A stretch of 14,339 nucleotides of DNA from JBGPFS01 sp041483455. Lineage in GTDB: Bacteria; Chloroflexota; Limnocylindria; Limnocylindrales; CSP1-4. Positions 13,452 to 14,339 of this stretch are shown piece by piece. The position numbers and the translations under genes were made by a program. Every line of letters begins with the position of its first letter. Within the stretch, counting starts at the first letter, position 1. The stretch spans positions 1 through 14,339 of the forward strand of contig JBGPFS010000043.1 of assembly GCA_041483455.1 (NCBI GenBank). Direction: 5' to 3'. The notes under the pieces were generated by a model, which saw only the letters and a list, made by a program, of their open reading frames with translations, ran no database searches and had not been told where the DNA came from.

Positions 13452-14339
13452 TCAGCGTCCTTCCCGGACGGCCTTCCACATCCCTCGGATGCTGGGCTTC
13501 TGCCCGTACATGAGGACGCCCGCGGCGTAGACCCGGGACGCGACCCAGACCGCAAGCACGATCGTCGCCATCAGGAGCAAGGCGACGAGGCCCACCTCGA
13601 GCAGGCCGGCGTTCCCTGCGTTCAGCCGGGACAACATCATGTAGGGGGACAGGAACGGCACCCAGGAGAGCGCGACGACCCAGGGCGCCCTGGGGTCCAC
13701 GATGCCGATCGAGGTGTACATCGCGATCAGGTAGCCCGCGGTCCCGACGAGGATCATGGGAGTGACGATCTGGTCGACGTCCTCCTGCCGGCTGACCAGC
13801 GAGCCGGCCGCGGCGAACAGCACGGCGTAGAGCAGGAAGCCGAGGACGAAGAAGACCGAGAACGCGACCAGGAGCGACGGAGTGAGCCCGGACGGCAGGC
13901 TGAGCCCGCCCGATTCGCCCAGGACGATCGAGGCGACCTGGCCTTCGGCGAGGAGCGCGACGAGCACGGCCGCGAGCATGGCAACGTATTGCAGCAGGGC
14001 CGCAGCGCTCACCCCGAGGACCTTGCCCGCCAGGAGCTGATAGGGCGATGCCGCGGCCAGGATGATCTCCATCATCCGGCTGCTCTTCTCCTCCACGACA
14101 CTCCGGGCGACCCAGGTCCCGTACAAGACGATCGCGATGTAGAGAAACATCACAAGACCGAAGATCACGGCCACGTCCGTGGCCTCCTGGGCGACTAGCT
14201 CCGGACTCGCAGCCGGCTTGGACAGATCGGGCGACCGGATCGTGACCTGGGGTGGCACGAACAGACCCGCCTGAACCGATGGCGCGAGGCCGGCCCGTCC
14301 GAGGCGATCGGCAACGGCGATCGAAGTCGCCGCCTGCCG
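13452..14339 (-). CDS. ABC-2-type (NatB-like) transporter permease, 5' end beyond the right edge
   Basis: The last 295 residues of an ABC exporter membrane subunit. The open frame runs without a stop to the final base, and the codons upstream of a possible GTG at 14258 read like the extracytoplasmic domain typical of NatB/ABC-2 proteins. The true start is therefore outside the window. Family evidence is the cytoplasmic elbow EEKSSRMMEIILAAASPYQLLAGKVLG, which follows the first visible span, and then about five more hydrophobic spans ending in a basic tail. NatB-type permeases pair with an ATPase such as NatA, usually encoded just upstream, which here would lie past the right edge. The substrate (Na+, drug, lipid or peptide) cannot be told. 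Confidence 0.88.
   Translation of the reverse strand, partial: RQAATSIAVADRLGRAGLAPSVQAGLFVPPQVTIRSPDLSKPAASPELVAQEATDVAVIFGLVMFLYIAIVLYGTWVARSVVEEKSSRMMEIILAAASPYQLLAGKVLGVSAAALLQYVAMLAAVLVALLAEGQVASIVLGESGGLSLPSGLTPSLLVAFSVFFVLGFLLYAVLFAAAGSLVSRQEDVDQIVTPMILVGTAGYLIAMYTSIGIVDPRAPWVVALSWVPFLSPYMMLSRLNAGNAGLLEVGLVALLLMATIVLAVWVASRVYAAGVLMYGQKPSIRGMWKAVREGR

Overview
This is a very GC-rich bacterial chromosome segment (roughly 70% G+C by eye) with strong G/C preference at third codon positions, GTG starts and stable hairpins without U-tracts. Gene content and protein style (phosphoketolase plus acetate kinase, VIT-family iron transporter, YwiC-like membrane protein, DegV, MMPL transporter, paired GT4 glycosyltransferases) fit a high-GC environmental lineage. 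My guess is a Chloroflexota bacterium, with an actinobacterium as the alternative. No rRNA, tRNA, CRISPR, insertion sequence, integrase or phage gene was recognised, so this looks like ordinary chromosomal backbone rather than a mobile region.

Layout. 1-2909 (minus): phosphoketolase followed by an overlapping acetate kinase that runs off the left edge. 2910-3254: a 345-bp gap with a long hairpin, short direct repeats and a triple 13-bp tandem repeat. 3255-3593 (plus): small single-span membrane protein. 3629-4500 (minus): a 7Fe-type ferredoxin and a reductase that looks internally deleted. 4674-5426 (plus): VIT/CCC1 iron-manganese transporter, divergent from the ferredoxin. 5487-6275 (plus): YwiC-like membrane protein. 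6373-9027 (minus): MMPL/RND-type transporter. 9215-9667 (minus): small four-span membrane protein with its own good promoter and a hairpin terminator. 9820-12413 (minus): two coupled GT4 glycosyltransferases that share an acceptor-domain motif. 12523-13380 (plus): DegV-family lipid-binding protein. 13452-right edge (minus): ABC-2/NatB-like permease, 5' end missing.

How the genes work together. Phosphoketolase turns xylulose-5-P or fructose-6-P into acetyl-phosphate, which acetate kinase converts to acetate and ATP, so the first operon is a compact ATP-yielding bypass. The ferredoxin/reductase pair and the divergent VIT transporter may share an iron theme, but this is only inferred from position. 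The two glycosyltransferases probably act in sequence on one glycoside or glycolipid. The remaining genes look like independent single-gene units.

I found no clear new multi-gene system. The observations most worth a second look are the reductase that lacks the centre of its fold while keeping both ends in frame, the 16-bp-arm inverted repeat upstream of the phosphoketolase, the tandem glycosyltransferases with a shared motif, and two genes that appear to be transcribed without a leader.
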